A DNA stretch of 64,000 nucleotides, taken from positions 1 through 64,000 of the forward strand of contig NZ_JANHOJ010000002.1 in NCBI RefSeq assembly GCF_026930145.1, in the 5' to 3' direction. Shown piece by piece: positions 20,637-32,034 of the stretch (positions within the stretch are counted from its first letter, which is position 1; every line of letters starts with the position of its first letter). A program made the translations under genes and the position numbers. Origin of the DNA: Bartonella sp. A05 (GTDB lineage: Bacteria > Pseudomonadota > Alphaproteobacteria > Rhizobiales > Rhizobiaceae). The notes under the pieces were generated by a model. The model made no database searches. It saw only the letters and a program-made list of their open reading frames with translations, and was not told where the DNA came from.

Positions 20637-21827
20637 ATTTCTATTGCAGCTATAATATTAGCGGCTGGACGTGGAGAAAGAGCAGGATCTCCACGAAATG
20701 CTCCTAAACAATACCAACTTTTAGGACAAAAGCCGGTTATTTTCCATACTGTGCGCTGTTTTGTGCAAAATCCGGCTATTACAACGATCATTTTGGCTAT
20801 CCATCCAGAGGATCACCAAATATGTGAAAATGCTATAGCTGATTTTAAAGAGCGCCTCATCATTGTTGAAGGAGGTGCTACACGTCAAAAGTCCGCATTA
20901 TGTGGACTGCATGCGCTCAAAAATATCAAACCCAAATATATTCATATTCACGATGGAGCACGCCCCTTTATCGACAATAAACTCCTTGAACAAATCCACA
21001 CCACCATCAATGACCAAGAAGGCATTCTCCCAGTCCTCTCTATCTCCGATACCCTTAAACGCGTGAGCCACACAGATCATATTTTAGAAACAATTTCACG
21101 CAATAATCTTTATAGTGCACAAACCCCACAGTGCTTCCCATTCGAACGAATCTTAGCCGCTCATGAAAAAGCACAATCATGCAAACAAGATTTTACAGAT
21201 GATTCGGAAATTGCAGAATGGTTTGGTATTCCTATGCGTACCATTCCTGGAAGCCCTGACAATATAAAAATTACATGGCCAGAAGATTTTGAAACCGCAC
21301 ATTTATATCTTCAGAAAAGAGTCCAAATGTTCCCTGATATTCGTACTGGAAATGGTTATGATGTTCATTCTTTCGAAGATGGTGATCATCTTACATTATG
21401 TGGTATTAAAATACCTTTTAAAAAGAAATTAAATGGACATTCAGACGCTGATGTTGCCCTTCACGCATTAACAGATGCTCTCCTTGCCACAAGAGGTGCA
21501 GGAGATATTGGTACTCATTTTCCTCCTTCTGATCCTCAATGGAAAAATGCATCATCGGAAATTTTTCTACGTCACGCCCTCAAAATTATTAAACAAGCTA
21601 ACGGTCGTATTGCGAATGTTGATATCACACTCATCGTCGAAGAACCTAAAATCGGTCCCTATCGCCACATGATGACAGAAAACCTTGCAAATATATTCTC
21701 TATTTCAACCGATCGGATCTCTATCAAAGCAACAACTAATGAAAAACTAGGATTCATTGGTCGCGGAGAAGGCATTGTTGCTCTCGCAACTGCTTCCGTT
21801 ATTTATCCAGGAGAAATTCCGAGATAA
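20637..21827 (+). CDS. ispDF: Bifunctional IspD/IspF isoprenoid synthesis enzyme
   Basis: This fusion catalyses two steps of the non-mevalonate pathway: CTP-dependent cytidylylation of methylerythritol phosphate, and cyclisation to MEcPP. The N-terminal IspD half has [18 protein letters not shown], then APKQYQLLG and HDGARPF. The C-terminal IspF half has metal ligands in GYDVHSF and the [17 protein letters not shown] stretch, then [11 protein letters not shown]. No ATG, GTG, TTG or CTG occurs in frame between the upstream TAA (20613) and a GTG at 20751, and starting there would remove the essential nucleotide-binding loop. The best start is ATT at 20637, 7 nt after an AGGGG Shine-Dalgarno, giving 396 residues. 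ATT at 20643 is the alternative. The function is firm; the start is inferred. Confidence 0.92.
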   Translation: MSIAAIILAAGRGERAGSPRNAPKQYQLLGQKPVIFHTVRCFVQNPAITTIILAIHPEDHQICENAIADFKERLIIVEGGATRQKSALCGLHALKNIKPKYIHIHDGARPFIDNKLLEQIHTTINDQEGILPVLSISDTLKRVSHTDHILETISRNNLYSAQTPQCFPFERILAAHEKAQSCKQDFTDDSEIAEWFGIPMRTIPGSPDNIKITWPEDFETAHLYLQKRVQMFPDIRTGNGYDVHSFEDGDHLTLCGIKIPFKKKLNGHSDADVALHALTDALLATRGAGDIGTHFPPSDPQWKNASSEIFLRHALKIIKQANGRIANVDITLIVEEPKIGPYRHMMTENLANIFSISTDRISIKATTNEKLGFIGRGEGIVALATASVIYPGEIPR

Positions 21828-21850
21828 CATAGATTTGTAAAAGCCCGCTA

Positions 21851-22300
21851 ACGCAGTCCTTACAGCTTGTCACAAAAGGGATTATCACTGATAACTGCAG
21901 AATCTTGTACCAGAGACTTCATCATTGCAAGCCTTATTAATATTGCAGAATTATCAGATGTATCCGATTGTGTTTTATTGTTTGTTCAAATGAATCTAAA
22001 ACATATCTCGTTAGTGTATGCACTGAACTTATTAAACGCACGGTTCAGTTTTAAAAGAATTTTCTATTGCAATGGCTGAAGGTTAGCTAAAAACATTCAC
22101 AAGAGATAAGTTCAATTGCTGTTATAGGTATTTGAAGAATCCCAAAACGCATATTCAGATAAACTCACAAGTCTTGTGCATTTTGCAGTTTTTTACAAAA
22201 ACCATAAACAAAAATGCACTTTGATAAAGTTGCTCGTCATACTATCTGTCATACAATCATTGAAACCGTCTTAAAACTGATTCTTGCATCTGCCCAATAA
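21851..22300 (+). pseudogene. Decayed CinA/PncC (nicotinamide-nucleotide amidohydrolase)
   Basis: Directly after ispDF are pieces of the CinA C-terminal (PncC amidase) domain in shifting frames. SQKGLSLITAESCT is followed by IIASLINIAELSDVSDC. After a frame change comes CFIVCSNESKTYLVSV, and after another SVLKEFSIAMAEG, which ends at an in-frame TAG (22084-22086). Further pieces resembling the remaining family sequence (around SQVLCILQFF and HYRHTI-like segments) continue to about 22300. At least two frameshifts and a nonsense codon are present and no valid start is seen. ispDF-cinA adjacency is conserved in relatives, which supports the identity. Confidence 0.85.
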
Positions 22301-22396
22301 CACTTTTTACCATCCTGATTTTCTAGATTTTAATCTTGTCACAACACAGCTTATAAAGTGTAACATTCTTTATTATAATAAAGAGAACTGAACAAA

Positions 22397-22858
22397 TCAT
22401 TTCGTTGGAAAACCATAAATCTGATGAGCACGTTTTTCAAAAGCATTGGTAAATTTATGAAAAGCAATATCAAACATTGATCCCACCATCAGTGCAAATA
22501 TTTTGCTTTTAAACTCATAATCAATAAAAAACTCTACATCACATGCATTCATATTTTGAATGGAATGAAATGCCCAACGATTTTCAAGATATTTGAATGG
22601 GCCATCAATATATTTTACCTCAATAAGATTTTTTTTCGGCTGAAGAAAAACTTGAGTCGTGAAAGTTTCTCTTATCATTTTATAACCAACCGTCATATCA
22701 GCAATAAGCAATGTTTTTTCCTCATACGTCTTCCGAGAACGTATAATCAAAGCCTCACACATCGGTAAAAACTCAGGATAAGATTCAACATCTGCAACAA
22801 GATCAAACATTTCATGAGCAGCATGGGCAATTTGCCGATGTGTTGTAAAAGTCGGCAT
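22397..22858 (-). CDS. RatA/COQ10-like START-domain protein
   Basis: A 153-residue protein of the polyketide cyclase/SRPBCC fold, COQ10/RatA branch. It starts PTFTTHRQIAHAAHEMFDLVADVESYPEFLP, the family signature in its first 32 residues, and ends with VGSMFDIAFHKFTNAFEKRA. Family members bind ubiquinone and assist respiration (COQ10) or are described as ribosome-association toxins (RatA). In alphaproteobacteria a quinone-binding role is more likely, but this is inference. It lies 8 bp after lipA on the same strand, implying co-transcription. Confidence 0.85.
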   Translation of the reverse strand: MPTFTTHRQIAHAAHEMFDLVADVESYPEFLPMCEALIIRSRKTYEEKTLLIADMTVGYKMIRETFTTQVFLQPKKNLIEVKYIDGPFKYLENRWAFHSIQNMNACDVEFFIDYEFKSKIFALMVGSMFDIAFHKFTNAFEKRAHQIYGFPTK

Positions 22859-22866
22859 AATTATCC

Positions 22867-23823
22867 CTATGAAGCCAATTTTGCAGAACGTGCTTTTTGC
22901 AAAGCTTCAAAATCATCCCCCGCATGATGAGATGAACGCGTTAGAGGATTGGAAGCCATATGCAAAAACCCTTTTACTTTACCAATCTTAGCAAAAGACT
23001 CAAATTCATCTGGAGGAACAAAACGAATGACGGGATGATGTTTTCGTGTGGGCTGCAAATATTGCCCAATTGTCATAAAATCTACATCAGCAGAACGTAA
23101 ATCATCCATCAATTGAAGTATCTCATTCCGTTCTTCTCCAAGACCAACCATAATTCCTGATTTTGTGAAAATTGTTGGATCAATTTCTTTAACGCGTTGT
23201 AATAACCGAATTGAATGAAAATAGCGTGCTCCCGGACGTACTTTTAAATATTTTGACGGAACCGTTTCCAAATTATGATTAAAAACATCAGGCTTAGCAG
23301 CAACCACAATTTCCAAAGCACCATCCTTATTACGAAAATCAGGTGTAAGAACTTCGATTGTTGTTGAGGGAGCCTTTCGACGAATAGCACGAATAACTTT
23401 TGCAAAATGCTGTGCACCACCATCAGCAAGATCATCACGATCGACAGACGTAATGACAACATGTTTTAACGCCATCTGTGCAACAGCATCCGCTATACGT
23501 TCTGGTTCGTTATCATCGACCGCAAGTGGAATACCTGTCGAAACATTGCAAAAAGCGCAAGCCCGAGTACATATTTCACCTAAAATCATAAAACTAGCGT
23601 GCCGCTGGCTCCAACATTCACCAACATTTGGACAACCAGCTTCCTCACATACAGTTACTAACTTATTGGAGCGTACAATTCCGTGCGTTTCCTTATATAT
23701 CTGAGACGTTGGTGCTTTCACACGAATCCAATCCGGTTTTTTCTGAATGACCGTATCCGGACGATGCGCCTTTTCAGGATGGCGCACACGCCTATTCGTA
23801 ACTCTATCAACCACCGTAACCAT
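22867..23823 (-). CDS. lipA: Lipoyl synthase
   Basis: LipA inserts two sulfurs into protein-bound octanoyl groups, making the lipoyl cofactor used by the pyruvate dehydrogenase subunits encoded just upstream. The 318-residue radical-SAM enzyme has both clusters: the auxiliary cluster cysteines Cys59, Cys64, Cys70 ([12 protein letters not shown]) and the radical-SAM cysteines Cys85, Cys89, Cys92 (CTRACAFC). The family C-terminus includes SHHAGDDF with the conserved serine. Placement after lpdA (74-bp gap) and pdhABC suggests a shared regulon. No lipB is in this window. Confidence 0.97.
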   Translation of the reverse strand: MVTVVDRVTNRRVRHPEKAHRPDTVIQKKPDWIRVKAPTSQIYKETHGIVRSNKLVTVCEEAGCPNVGECWSQRHASFMILGEICTRACAFCNVSTGIPLAVDDNEPERIADAVAQMALKHVVITSVDRDDLADGGAQHFAKVIRAIRRKAPSTTIEVLTPDFRNKDGALEIVVAAKPDVFNHNLETVPSKYLKVRPGARYFHSIRLLQRVKEIDPTIFTKSGIMVGLGEERNEILQLMDDLRSADVDFMTIGQYLQPTRKHHPVIRFVPPDEFESFAKIGKVKGFLHMASNPLTRSSHHAGDDFEALQKARSAKLAS

Positions 23824-23897
23824 TTAAGATCTCTGCCTTTTAAATATGGAACGCCGATATAAAACCATAATGCGAAATTTTCTATATAACCCAGCCA

Positions 23898-25358
23898 TCA
23901 GGCATTCAAAACTTGATCGTAAGCATCTAATACGCTTTCTTTCATCATTTCCGACAATGTCGGATGTGGAAAAACAGTGCGCATTAATTCTTCTTCAGTT
24001 GTTTCAAGATTCATAGCAACAACAAAACCTTGAATGAGTTCTGTTACCTCTGCCCCAACCATATGTGCACCAAGAAGCTGCCCTGTCTTTTTATCAAAAA
24101 TAGTTTTAACCAATCCCTGATCTTCACCTAAAGCAATAGCCTTGCCATTTGCTGAGAAAGAATAACGACCGACACGTATATCATAGCCAGCCTCTTTCGC
24201 TGCCGCCTCTGAAAGTCCAACAGAAGCAACTTGCGGTGTACAATATGTACAACCTGGAATTTTGCTCTTATCAAGCGAATGAGCATTCTTCATACCTGCA
24301 ATATGTTCAATACATATTACACCTTCTTCTTCTGCCTTATGTGCCAACATAGGAGGACCAGCAACATCGCCAATAGCGTAAATGCCTTCCACACCTGTCC
24401 AGCTCCATTCATCAGTTACAATACACCCGCGATCAGTTTTAATGCCTAATGCTTCTAATCCAAGATTTTCAATATTGCCCTGAACCCCAACAGCAGAAAT
24501 CAATCGATCAGCTGTTATTGTTTCTATTTTACCTTTAACATCGATATACGCCGTAACAAAATCAGCAGCTTTTTCAACCTTATTTACTTTGGCTTCAGTC
24601 AGAATACTGATACCTTTCTTTTCCAACTGCTTACGCGCAAATGTTGAAATTTCCACATCCTCAACAGGCATAATCTGAGGCATCATTTCAACAACAGTCA
24701 CCTCTGCACCCATATCATGATAAAAAGAAGCAAATTCAATACCGATTGCCCCAGATCCCATCACCAAAAGCGACTTTGGCATTGCAGGTGGAATCATAGC
24801 CTCAAAATAAGTCCAAATAAGCTTTCCATCTGGCTCAATGCCAGGAAGAGCACGTGGACGTGCACCCGTTGCAATAATCACATGCTTGGCTTTATAAGTA
24901 CCTCCACCTAATACCTCTTTAGGCACTGGATTTTGCGGCTGCATAACCGCTTTTGACGATGAAGAAACCATAATCTCCGCAGGCTGGCTACCTTCAGCTC
25001 CTTTAATGAGCTTTGCTTCACCCCAAATAATGTCGATTTTATTTTTTTTCATTAAAAAACCAACACCAGCATTTAAACGCGCTGAAACCTTGCGAGAACG
25101 CGCAACAACATCTTTAATATTTGCTTCAATGGAACCATTAAGTTTTAGCCCATAATCTTGCGCACGTTCAGCAAAATGCTTCATTTCCGCTGAGCGCAAG
25201 AGCGCCTTTGTTGGAATACATCCCCAATTTAAGCAAATTCCACCTAAATGTTCACGTTCAACAATCGCAGTCTTAAAACCACATTGCGCCGCACGAATTG
25301 CAGTTACATATCCACCTGGCCCCGAACCAATTACAATTACATCATAAAGATTTATCAC
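23898..25358 (-). CDS. lpdA: Dihydrolipoyl dehydrogenase (E3)
   Basis: E3 reoxidises dihydrolipoyl groups with FAD and NAD. The 486-residue protein has the FAD motif IGSGPGGYVTAIRAA (10-24), the redox disulfide Cys42-Cys47 (GGICLNWGCIPTKAL), a second dinucleotide fold (VMGSGAIGIEFASFY), the FAD motif YAIGDVAG and the catalytic HPTLSE near the C-terminus. A roughly 25-residue insertion (about 125-150, with SSSSKAVMQPQNP) precedes KHVIIATGARPR and is seen in pyruvate-dehydrogenase-linked E3s of this clade. The gene is 227 bp downstream of pdhC on the same strand, supporting assignment to the pyruvate complex. Confidence 0.96.
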   Translation of the reverse strand: MINLYDVIVIGSGPGGYVTAIRAAQCGFKTAIVEREHLGGICLNWGCIPTKALLRSAEMKHFAERAQDYGLKLNGSIEANIKDVVARSRKVSARLNAGVGFLMKKNKIDIIWGEAKLIKGAEGSQPAEIMVSSSSKAVMQPQNPVPKEVLGGGTYKAKHVIIATGARPRALPGIEPDGKLIWTYFEAMIPPAMPKSLLVMGSGAIGIEFASFYHDMGAEVTVVEMMPQIMPVEDVEISTFARKQLEKKGISILTEAKVNKVEKAADFVTAYIDVKGKIETITADRLISAVGVQGNIENLGLEALGIKTDRGCIVTDEWSWTGVEGIYAIGDVAGPPMLAHKAEEEGVICIEHIAGMKNAHSLDKSKIPGCTYCTPQVASVGLSEAAAKEAGYDIRVGRYSFSANGKAIALGEDQGLVKTIFDKKTGQLLGAHMVGAEVTELIQGFVVAMNLETTEEELMRTVFPHPTLSEMMKESVLDAYDQVLNA

Positions 25359-25585
25359 AGCAATCCTTCCATGAATAACAAAAACAGATACGCATTATTT
25401 TGGCTAAGACAAAAAATCAACACTATAGACTTTTTTCATGCATTCCGTTCCAAACACTATATAAATATCTTCGTTCAATCAAAAGAAGCTGCGAAACCAC
25501 TATTACAGCTGTTAAGATCAGCTTTTCCCACATCATAACACTATACCGCCAGATACAATCATATCAAAGAGCCTAAAAACCCCTA

Positions 25586-26911
25586 CTACATCAACATTGC
25601 CAACGGATTTTCAATAAACTTCTTAAAGGTCTGAGCAAGCTCTGCTGCCAATGCACCATCAACAGCACGATGATCCGTTGAAAGTGTAACAGACATGACT
25701 GTTGCAACTGCTAAGGAACCATTTTTAACAACAGCACGCTGTTCACCTGCACCAATCGCAAAAATCGTCGCATGCGGTGGATTAATAATAGCAGAAAATT
25801 CTTTCACGCCATACATCCCCATATTCGATACCGCTGTTGTGCCTCCCTGATATTCTTCCGGTTTCAGCTTACGTTCACGTGCACGCATTGCAAAATCCTT
25901 CATTTCATTGGAAATAACCGACAAAGGCTTTTCTTCTGCATGACGAATAATCGGAGTAATCAGTCCATTTGGAACAGAAACAGCAACACCAATATCGCAG
26001 TGTTTATGATAGAGCATTCCACCTTCAAGCCATGATACATTAGCATCAGGAACAGCTTTTAAAGAAAGCGCAACAGCTTTAATAACCATATCATTGATTG
26101 ACAGCTTATAAGCAGAATCGGTACCGTCTCGCATTTTCATTACTGAAACAGAAGCGTTAAGCTGTGCGCGTAACGCCAATAATGCATCTAGTTCACAATC
26201 TACTGTTACATAAAAATGCGGCACGATTTGCTTTGATTCAACCAAACGCTTAGCAATTGTTTTACGCATACTATTATGAGGTGCAAATGTATACTCACTC
26301 TCTTTGAACAGTTTCATGACCTGCTTATCAGAAGCCCCCATAGCCATTGATTGACCAATTTGTGATAGACTAGAAGCACCAAAAACACCATCGCTCAGAG
26401 CTTTTTCCACATCGCGCTTGATAATACGCCCATGTGGACCAGTTCCAGAAAGAAGTGACAAATCAAGCTGCGCCTGGGCAGCCAAACGTCTTGCCAAAGG
26501 AGATGCAAAAATCCGCCCATTATGTTTATCTTGCTGCATTAAATGCTGAGATGAGGATGCTTCAGAAACCAGAACAGTTCCTGATTCCTCTTGTTTAGTT
26601 GCAGATTTTTTCATTGACGAAAAAGAAACATCTTCTTTTGCAACCTTTGCTGCTTCGGCCAAATCTTCACCTTCTTCTGCTAAAATTGCGATTAAAGAAT
26701 TAACTTTAACTCCCTGTGTTCCAGCAGCAACTACAATCTTAGCGATTGTTCCCTCATCAACGGCCTCCACTTCCATTGTCGCTTTATCTGTTTCAATTTC
26801 AGCAATCACATCACCAGAGGAAACCTTATCACCTTCCTTGACATTCCATTTTGACAAATTTCCTTCTTCCATCGTCGGCGAAAGCGCTGGCATCGTAATA
26901 TTAATAGGCAT
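25586..26911 (-). CDS. pdhC: Pyruvate dehydrogenase E2, dihydrolipoyllysine acetyltransferase
   Basis: E2 is the core of the complex and transfers acetyl from lipoyl to CoA. The 441-residue protein has one lipoyl domain (1-80, lipoyl-lysine Lys43 in [10 protein letters not shown]), a flexible linker (about 85-130), and a peripheral E1/E3-binding domain (FASPLARRLAAQAQLDLSLL, then GPHGRIIKRDVE). The catalytic domain has the active-site motif DHRAVDG (His414). A strong GGAGGGAG Shine-Dalgarno precedes the ATG. It is 13 bp after pdhB, so clearly part of the pdhA-pdhB-pdhC operon. Confidence 0.96.
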   Translation of the reverse strand: MPINITMPALSPTMEEGNLSKWNVKEGDKVSSGDVIAEIETDKATMEVEAVDEGTIAKIVVAAGTQGVKVNSLIAILAEEGEDLAEAAKVAKEDVSFSSMKKSATKQEESGTVLVSEASSSQHLMQQDKHNGRIFASPLARRLAAQAQLDLSLLSGTGPHGRIIKRDVEKALSDGVFGASSLSQIGQSMAMGASDKQVMKLFKESEYTFAPHNSMRKTIAKRLVESKQIVPHFYVTVDCELDALLALRAQLNASVSVMKMRDGTDSAYKLSINDMVIKAVALSLKAVPDANVSWLEGGMLYHKHCDIGVAVSVPNGLITPIIRHAEEKPLSVISNEMKDFAMRARERKLKPEEYQGGTTAVSNMGMYGVKEFSAIINPPHATIFAIGAGEQRAVVKNGSLAVATVMSVTLSTDHRAVDGALAAELAQTFKKFIENPLAMLM

Positions 26912-26924
26912 AGTGCTCCCTCCG

Positions 26925-28298
26925 TTATGCTTTATAAGTCACAGACTTAACAGCTTCGACAATTTCCGTAATACTTGGTAAAGCTAATTTTTCAAGATTA
27001 GCAGCATAAGGCATGGGAACATCCTTGCCAGCGATTGTCGCAATTGGTGCGTCAAGATAATCAAAGGCCTGTTGCATAACGCGCGTTGCTATTTCAGTAC
27101 CAACAGATGACTGAGGATAACCTTCTTCAATCGTTATCAAACGACCCGTTTTCCTAACTGAAGTAAGTATCGTTGACAAATCCATCGGACGAATAGTACG
27201 CAAATCAATTAATTCAACATCAATGCCAAGCTTTTCAATTTCTGGAAGTGCCTGAACTGCGTAATGCATACCAATTCCATACGCAACAATTGTTATATCC
27301 TGACCTAGCTTATGAATACGTGCCTTACCAATAGGCAAAACAAAATCATCTATTTTAGGAACTTCAAACTGATGACCATAAAGAATCTCATTTTCAAGAA
27401 ACACAATAGGATTATCATCACGAATAGCAGCCTTTAGCAAACCCTTTGCGTCTGCAGCGCTATAAGGCATAACAACCTTAAGACCCGGAATATGACTATA
27501 CCATGCAGCAAAACACTGAGAATGCTGAGCACCAACACGCGCAGCAGCACCATTAGGACCACGGAAAACCATAGGAGCAGACATTTGCCCACCAGACATA
27601 TAACGCGTTTTTGCTGCTGAGTTGATAATTTGATCAATCGCCTGCATAGCAAAATTAAATGTCATAAACTCAACAATGGGACGCAATCCTCCAAATGCAG
27701 CACCAACAGCTAATCCTGCAAAACCATGTTCTGTAATTGGTGTGTCAATAACGCGGCGCGCACCAAATTCATCCAATAAACCTTGGCTAACTTTATAAGC
27801 ACCTTGATATTCTGCTACTTCTTCCCCCATCAAGAAAACCGTCTCATCACGCCGCATTTCTTCAGCCATTGCCTGATTAAGCGCTTCGCGCACTGTCATC
27901 GTAACCATTTCAGCACCTTCAGGGATCTCGGGATCAGAAGCAATATCAAAAACGGGGGGGGTGGGCACTAACAAAGACGGAGAAGAAATCTCTACTTGTG
28001 GTTTTTTACTCGAATCTGAAGAAGCTACAGTCTGAGAAATATCTTTAGAAACTTCAGCTTCCTCCAACAATACAGCAATAGCTGTGTTAACCTTCACAGC
28101 CTCAGTTCCTTCAGGCACCAAAATTTTACCAATAGTGCCTTCATCAACGACCTCTACTTCCATAGTAGCTTTATCCGTTTCAATTTCAGCAATGGCATCA
28201 CCAGAATTGACTTTATCACCTTCTTTCTTAAGCCATTTAGACAATTTACCTTCTTCCATCGTCGGCGAAAGCGCTGGCATTAAAATATTAATGGGCAT
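26925..28298 (-). CDS. pdhB: Pyruvate dehydrogenase E1 beta subunit with N-terminal lipoyl domain
   Basis: E1 beta pairs with PdhA to decarboxylate pyruvate. This 457-residue protein is a fusion. Residues 1-80 form a lipoyl domain (Lys43 in [10 protein letters not shown]) closely resembling that of PdhC. A linker of about 50 residues follows, containing an eight-C run (coding strand) at VPTPPV. Then comes a full E1-beta domain ([14 protein letters not shown] onward). Lipoylated E1 beta is known in Rhizobiales. ATG at 28298 is preferred to the GTG two codons upstream, because GGGGAAG is correctly spaced only for the ATG. It starts 16 bp after pdhA. Confidence 0.95.
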   Translation of the reverse strand: MPINILMPALSPTMEEGKLSKWLKKEGDKVNSGDAIAEIETDKATMEVEVVDEGTIGKILVPEGTEAVKVNTAIAVLLEEAEVSKDISQTVASSDSSKKPQVEISSPSLLVPTPPVFDIASDPEIPEGAEMVTMTVREALNQAMAEEMRRDETVFLMGEEVAEYQGAYKVSQGLLDEFGARRVIDTPITEHGFAGLAVGAAFGGLRPIVEFMTFNFAMQAIDQIINSAAKTRYMSGGQMSAPMVFRGPNGAAARVGAQHSQCFAAWYSHIPGLKVVMPYSAADAKGLLKAAIRDDNPIVFLENEILYGHQFEVPKIDDFVLPIGKARIHKLGQDITIVAYGIGMHYAVQALPEIEKLGIDVELIDLRTIRPMDLSTILTSVRKTGRLITIEEGYPQSSVGTEIATRVMQQAFDYLDAPIATIAGKDVPMPYAANLEKLALPSITEIVEAVKSVTYKA

Positions 28299-28314
28299 AC
28301 TCACTTCCCCTACA

Positions 28315-29355
28315 TCAAACTAAAATATCAGTATAGAGCTCAGAAGCATCTGGCTCTGGATCATTTTGTGCAAAATCTGCCGCATCAGCAACAAGCGCAC
28401 GTATCTCTTTATCAATAGATTTCAAATCATCTTCGCTCGCCCAATCTTGCTCAATAATCCGACTTTTGACTTGATCAATGGGATCACTCTCATCCTTGAT
28501 GTTTTGCACTTCTTCTTTTGATCGATATTTCGCTGGATCAGACATAGAATGACCACGATAACGATAAGTTTGCATATCAAGAATAATAGGCCCTTTCCCC
28601 GAACGCGCCCAAGCAATAGCTTCATCAGAAGCTCCTTTTACTGCACGAACATCCATACCATCAACAACAATACCCGGAATATCAAAAGAAATACCACGAC
28701 GAGAAAAATCAGTTTCCGCAGATGCACGAGAAACCGACGTTCCCATAGCATACTGATTATTTTCAATAACATAGACGACAGGAAGCTTCCACAGTGAGGC
28801 CATATTAAAGCTTTCATAAACCTGACCTTGATTTGCAGCACCATCACCAAAATAGACTAATGTCACATTATCTTTACCAAGATATTGATTCGAAAATGCT
28901 AAACCCGAACCAATTGGAACCTGCGCCCCAACAATACCGTGCCCACCATAAAAATTCTTTTCCTTAGAAAACATATGCATCGAGCCACCTTTCCCCTTGG
29001 AAAAACCGCCTTGACGCCCTGTTAACTCAGCCATAACACCGCGCGGGCTCATACCAGCCGCCAACATATGACCATGATCACGATAAGACGTGATAATCTG
29101 ATCACCTTCTTTTGCTGCCTTTAATGTACCAGCAACAACGGCTTCCTGACCAATATAAAGATGGCAAAACCCACCGATAAGACCCATACCATAAAGTTGA
29201 CCTGCTTTTTCTTCAAAACGACGAATCAAAAGCATTACACGATAAGCATCAATTTCCTCTTCTTTCGTAAAATGAGCTATTTGCGCTGTTTCTGTAATAC
29301 TTGATAATGCATCATGCATCACAGACGAAGATTTCTTTTTAGCCCGTTCTGCCAT
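28315..29355 (-). CDS. pdhA: Pyruvate dehydrogenase E1 alpha subunit
   Basis: E1 alpha carries the thiamine diphosphate site. The 346-residue protein shows the ThDP/Mg motif starting GDGAANQGQ at 170-178 and ending ENN (198-200). [12 protein letters not shown] (65-76) and the active-site loops [11 protein letters not shown] (91-101) and [13 protein letters not shown] are also present. Length is typical. An AAAAGGGAG Shine-Dalgarno precedes the ATG at 29355. It begins the pdhA-pdhB-pdhC operon, with the septum protein gene 102 bp upstream on the same strand. Confidence 0.96.
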   Translation of the reverse strand: MAERAKKKSSSVMHDALSSITETAQIAHFTKEEEIDAYRVMLLIRRFEEKAGQLYGMGLIGGFCHLYIGQEAVVAGTLKAAKEGDQIITSYRDHGHMLAAGMSPRGVMAELTGRQGGFSKGKGGSMHMFSKEKNFYGGHGIVGAQVPIGSGLAFSNQYLGKDNVTLVYFGDGAANQGQVYESFNMASLWKLPVVYVIENNQYAMGTSVSRASAETDFSRRGISFDIPGIVVDGMDVRAVKGASDEAIAWARSGKGPIILDMQTYRYRGHSMSDPAKYRSKEEVQNIKDESDPIDQVKSRIIEQDWASEDDLKSIDKEIRALVADAADFAQNDPEPDASELYTDILV

Positions 29356-29457
29356 ATAAAACTCCCTTTTATGATTGCTTAGAGATAACCTTTACGAACA
29401 AAAGTTACAAGCATTATAAATCCGCTCAAGCCATACATTGCTTTGAAATATTTTTTA

Positions 29458-29802
29458 TTAATCGACTCCTAATGGATTTTTAGTATCATTGGAGGGAATT
29501 AAAATTGTCAATTCATTCGGCTTAGAAAAGTTTAAATTTTTCCGAACATATTCATCCAACATATCTTTCTCAATATGCCCATCACGTAAAAGAGAAATAC
29601 GTTTTTCAATAGATATGCGTTCAGCTTCTAATTTATGAAGCTCTTCTTTCAATTCGACAATATGTTGATTAATTTTGCTGCGTGAGTAAAGCCCATATTC
29701 ACCATGATACATATGATAACCAAAATAGCCCAAAACCCCAGCCGTAATAAGTGGCAATATAAAGCGCGCTTTAATTGATCTACGTTTTTGTTTTGTCCAC
29801 AT
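29458..29802 (-). CDS. FtsB/DivIC-type septum formation initiator
   Basis: A 114-residue bitopic membrane protein of the FtsB/DivIC family, which links FtsQ and FtsL in the divisome. It has a short basic N-terminus (MWTKQKRRSIKARF), one membrane segment (about 15-32), then a coiled coil (about 38-75, INQHIVELKEELHKLEAERI) and a C-terminal conserved part with EYVRKNLNFSKPNE. The start at 29802 matches the family N-terminus; an in-frame TTG 12 codons upstream is less likely. Location just before pdhA and after eno is the usual Rhizobiales arrangement. Confidence 0.85.
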   Translation of the reverse strand: MWTKQKRRSIKARFILPLITAGVLGYFGYHMYHGEYGLYSRSKINQHIVELKEELHKLEAERISIEKRISLLRDGHIEKDMLDEYVRKNLNFSKPNELTILIPSNDTKNPLGVD

Positions 29803-29963
29803 AATAATAGCACAGTTTTGTTTAAGAGATTTTTTCAACTATGCACGATTTTGATTAATACCTCATTACCAAAACAACCGTACCTAAGCAGCCTTTTTAA
29901 CCCTGATAGAACAAAAGGTGGGCCTCTCATAACCCACTTGCTGCAATTCATATTCAAAATAGG

Positions 29964-30368
29964 CTAAGCAGTGATTTTATTCCCACTTTTATCAGTAAAT
30001 CTACCTGCCAAAATGATAATAAAATCAACAATCGCCCAAATCCCAGTCACAACTAATCCTACAAGGGTCAAAGACAGAACAAGCATTAAAATACCAGTCC
30101 AAATTTTACCAACCATAAAACGGTGAACACCAAACACACCAGCAAACCAACAAATCAATGCGAGCATCATTTTTACTTGTTCTGAGTGTGGTTTCAAGAG
30201 TGGAAAAACAGAATTGGCAGCACCACCTTCACATACAAAATCAACGGTATCACCAATTCTTGGTGAACGCTTTCCTAACCAATCCCACGTTGCAAATTGA
30301 TAGCGCTTACCATCCTCACCCGAAACAAGGTACGATCCTTGATCCTGACTAATAATTATACCTCTCAT
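29964..30368 (-). CDS. TM2-domain membrane protein
   Basis: A 134-residue protein with a soluble N-terminal half of beta character (MRGIIISQDQGSYLVSGEDG; about 1-62) and a C-terminal TM2 domain. The latter has two hydrophobic hairpin segments: MMLALICWFAGVFGVHRFMVG (about 67-87), then ILMLVLSLTLVGLVVTGIW. The LCWFAGVFGVHRF-type signature is characteristic of TM2. The function of bacterial TM2 proteins is unknown. ATG at 30368 is chosen because an AGGTGG Shine-Dalgarno lies 5-6 nt upstream; a GTG three codons earlier overlaps that site. Same strand as eno and the FtsB-like gene. Confidence 0.8.
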   Translation of the reverse strand: MRGIIISQDQGSYLVSGEDGKRYQFATWDWLGKRSPRIGDTVDFVCEGGAANSVFPLLKPHSEQVKMMLALICWFAGVFGVHRFMVGKIWTGILMLVLSLTLVGLVVTGIWAIVDFIIILAGRFTDKSGNKITA

Positions 30369-30455
30369 CTTTACCACCTGTAAAATTGTTATTCACATAT
30401 CATTCTAATAAAACAATCAAATTCAATGTATAGAGTATCTATTTGCTCATAACTA

Positions 30456-32034
<1,579 letters not shown>

